Shown here one piece after another: positions 6,284 through 7,058 of a stretch of 7,058 nt of DNA. The notes under the pieces were generated by a model. That model saw only the letters and a list, made by a program, of their open reading frames with translations. It was not told the origin of the DNA and searched no databases. The stretch is taken from the NCBI GenBank assembly GCA_002309585.1, contig DBXN01000158.1:25857-32914 (forward strand). The letters run 5' to 3'. This DNA is from Verrucomicrobia bacterium UBA1211 (GTDB lineage Bacteria > Verrucomicrobiota > Kiritimatiellia > RFP12 > UBA1067). Made by a program: the position numbers and the translations under genes. Every line of letters begins with the position of its first letter. The first letter of the stretch is position 1.

Positions 6284-7058
6284 GCGACGAAAAGGAGAAG
6301 TGTCGCCAAGGCGAGGTAAAAGAGCGCGAGGGCGATCTTGGTGGCGGTGAGGTGTTTGCGGCTCTCTTTCAGGAGGGCCGGGATGCCGCTGCCGGCGAGA
6401 AAACAGAGGGATACGAGGAGGAGGGGCAGGACGAAAAGCAGGTTGTAGACGGTGAGGAAGAGCAGCAGGCGGGGTCGGTCCGCATCGGTTTTGAGCAGAT
6501 AGGCGAGGACCGGCAGATACCCTTGGCCTGTGCAGACGCTCTCCAGCACGGTCACGCCGATGCCCGTCAGGAGTCCCCCGATCAAGGGCCCGCCCCATGT
6601 CCAACGGCTTTGCGTCCAGCGGTGGATGGCGGCTTTGATGCGGGGCGGCAGCTGGAGCGTGACGGAAGCGGGATCCGGATGACGGCGAAAACGGATGGCG
6701 TCGCGCAAGGAGAGTGCCGCCAGAATGATGAGCGCCAGCGCCAGGCACCCTTCGGCGATCCGTTTCACGTGCGGAAGGACGGGGATTTGCCGGACGGCAA
6801 AGAGGAATCCCGCGCCGAGTGACCAATAGGTCGCGAACGCGGCGAAAATGAAGGCGGACGCGGTCACGATCCGCGTACGGCGGGAAACCCGTCCAGCCGC
6901 CAGCACACTGAGAAAAAAGATCAGCGTGGCGATCGCGCACGGATTCACGCCATCGGTCAATCCGCCGACCAGCACGACCGGCCATGTCAAACGGGTGTGA
7001 TCCGCCGGGCGCGGTTGGGTGGCGGGCATCGGCGGATCGGGCAACCGCCAATTTGGCT
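6280..7058 (-). CDS. DsbD/CcdA-like six-helix membrane protein (5' end probably outside window)
   Basis: Probable cytoplasmic-membrane thiol-redox transporter of the DsbD/CcdA superfamily, which passes electrons from cytoplasmic thioredoxin to periplasmic partners. Two conserved cysteine motifs each start a hydrophobic helix: GGLTDGVNPCAIATL (Cys near 6937) and ESVCTGQGYLP (Cys near 6532). They lie 135 residues apart in the two halves of the protein, as expected of this internally repeated fold. Six hydrophobic segments are visible, at about 6979-6898, 6870-6796, 6762-6706, 6582-6496, 6468-6394 and 6342-6286. A basic, Arg-rich loop separates helices 3 and 4. The frame is open to the window edge. 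The in-frame ATG 7029 and TTG 7044 have no Shine-Dalgarno sequence, and the region before helix 1 is Pro-rich like a linker, so I infer an upstream start. Relatives can carry an N-terminal thioredoxin/glutaredoxin-like domain, which cannot be checked here. It is followed 56 bp later by the SGNH hydrolase. The redox function is inferred from the motifs. Confidence 0.8.
   Translation of the reverse strand, partial: PNWRLPDPPMPATQPRPADHTRLTWPVVLVGGLTDGVNPCAIATLIFFLSVLAAGRVSRRTRIVTASAFIFAAFATYWSLGAGFLFAVRQIPVLPHVKRIAEGCLALALIILAALSLRDAIRFRRHPDPASVTLQLPPRIKAAIHRWTQSRWTWGGPLIGGLLTGIGVTVLESVCTGQGYLPVLAYLLKTDADRPRLLLFLTVYNLLFVLPLLLVSLCFLAGSGIPALLKESRKHLTATKIALALFYLALATLLLFVA

Noticed and set aside
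6224..7051. 276-codon N-terminal extension of the SGNH hydrolase frame
   Set aside because: It overlaps the membrane protein gene in another frame and is rich in Arg/Pro/His without motifs. A signal peptide and a strong ribosome binding site mark the true start at 6223.

Overview
The window is GC-rich bacterial DNA with four protein-coding genes and no RNA genes, insertion sequences or CRISPR arrays that I could see. The combination points to the PVC group, most likely Kiritimatiellota (Kiritimatiellae) or a close Verrucomicrobia/Lentisphaerae relative. It consists of a very large secreted protein with concanavalin-like and autotransporter-type beta-strand repeat segments, a small secreted SGNH hydrolase of a PVC-typical subtype, and an NPCA/CTGQ DsbD-like membrane protein. 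The taxonomic call is inferred from protein style, not from a marker gene.

Layout. (1) Positions 1-4237, minus strand: the first 1412 codons of a giant exported protein whose 3' end lies outside the window. It is one uninterrupted reading frame, preceded by a strong ribosome binding site. The long plus-strand open frames over this region are antisense shadows. (2) Positions 4238-4447: a 210-bp divergent intergenic region with a plausible promoter for each flanking gene. (3) Positions 4448-5500, plus strand: ribD, the bifunctional riboflavin-biosynthesis deaminase/reductase, standing alone and with a C-terminus that looks about 20 residues short. (4) Positions 5501-5536: a short convergent gap. 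A perfect 7-bp inverted repeat (5488-5507) spans the ribD stop codon and may end transcription from either side. (5) Positions 5537-6223, minus strand: a signal-peptide-bearing SGNH/GDSL hydrolase. (6) Positions 6280-7058, minus strand: a six-helix DsbD/CcdA-like membrane protein, probably missing its N-terminus beyond the window edge.

How the genes relate. RibD is a cytoplasmic housekeeping enzyme with no evident link to its neighbours. The other three genes all act at or beyond the cytoplasmic membrane. The membrane protein and the SGNH hydrolase are co-oriented with a 56-bp gap and could be co-transcribed. However, a good sigma70-type promoter overlaps the stop codon of the membrane protein gene, so the hydrolase probably also has its own transcript. 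The giant protein is most likely a surface or secreted beta-rich adhesin or carbohydrate-associated protein; its substrate cannot be read from the sequence. I see no clear multi-gene undescribed system. The most unusual item is the giant protein.
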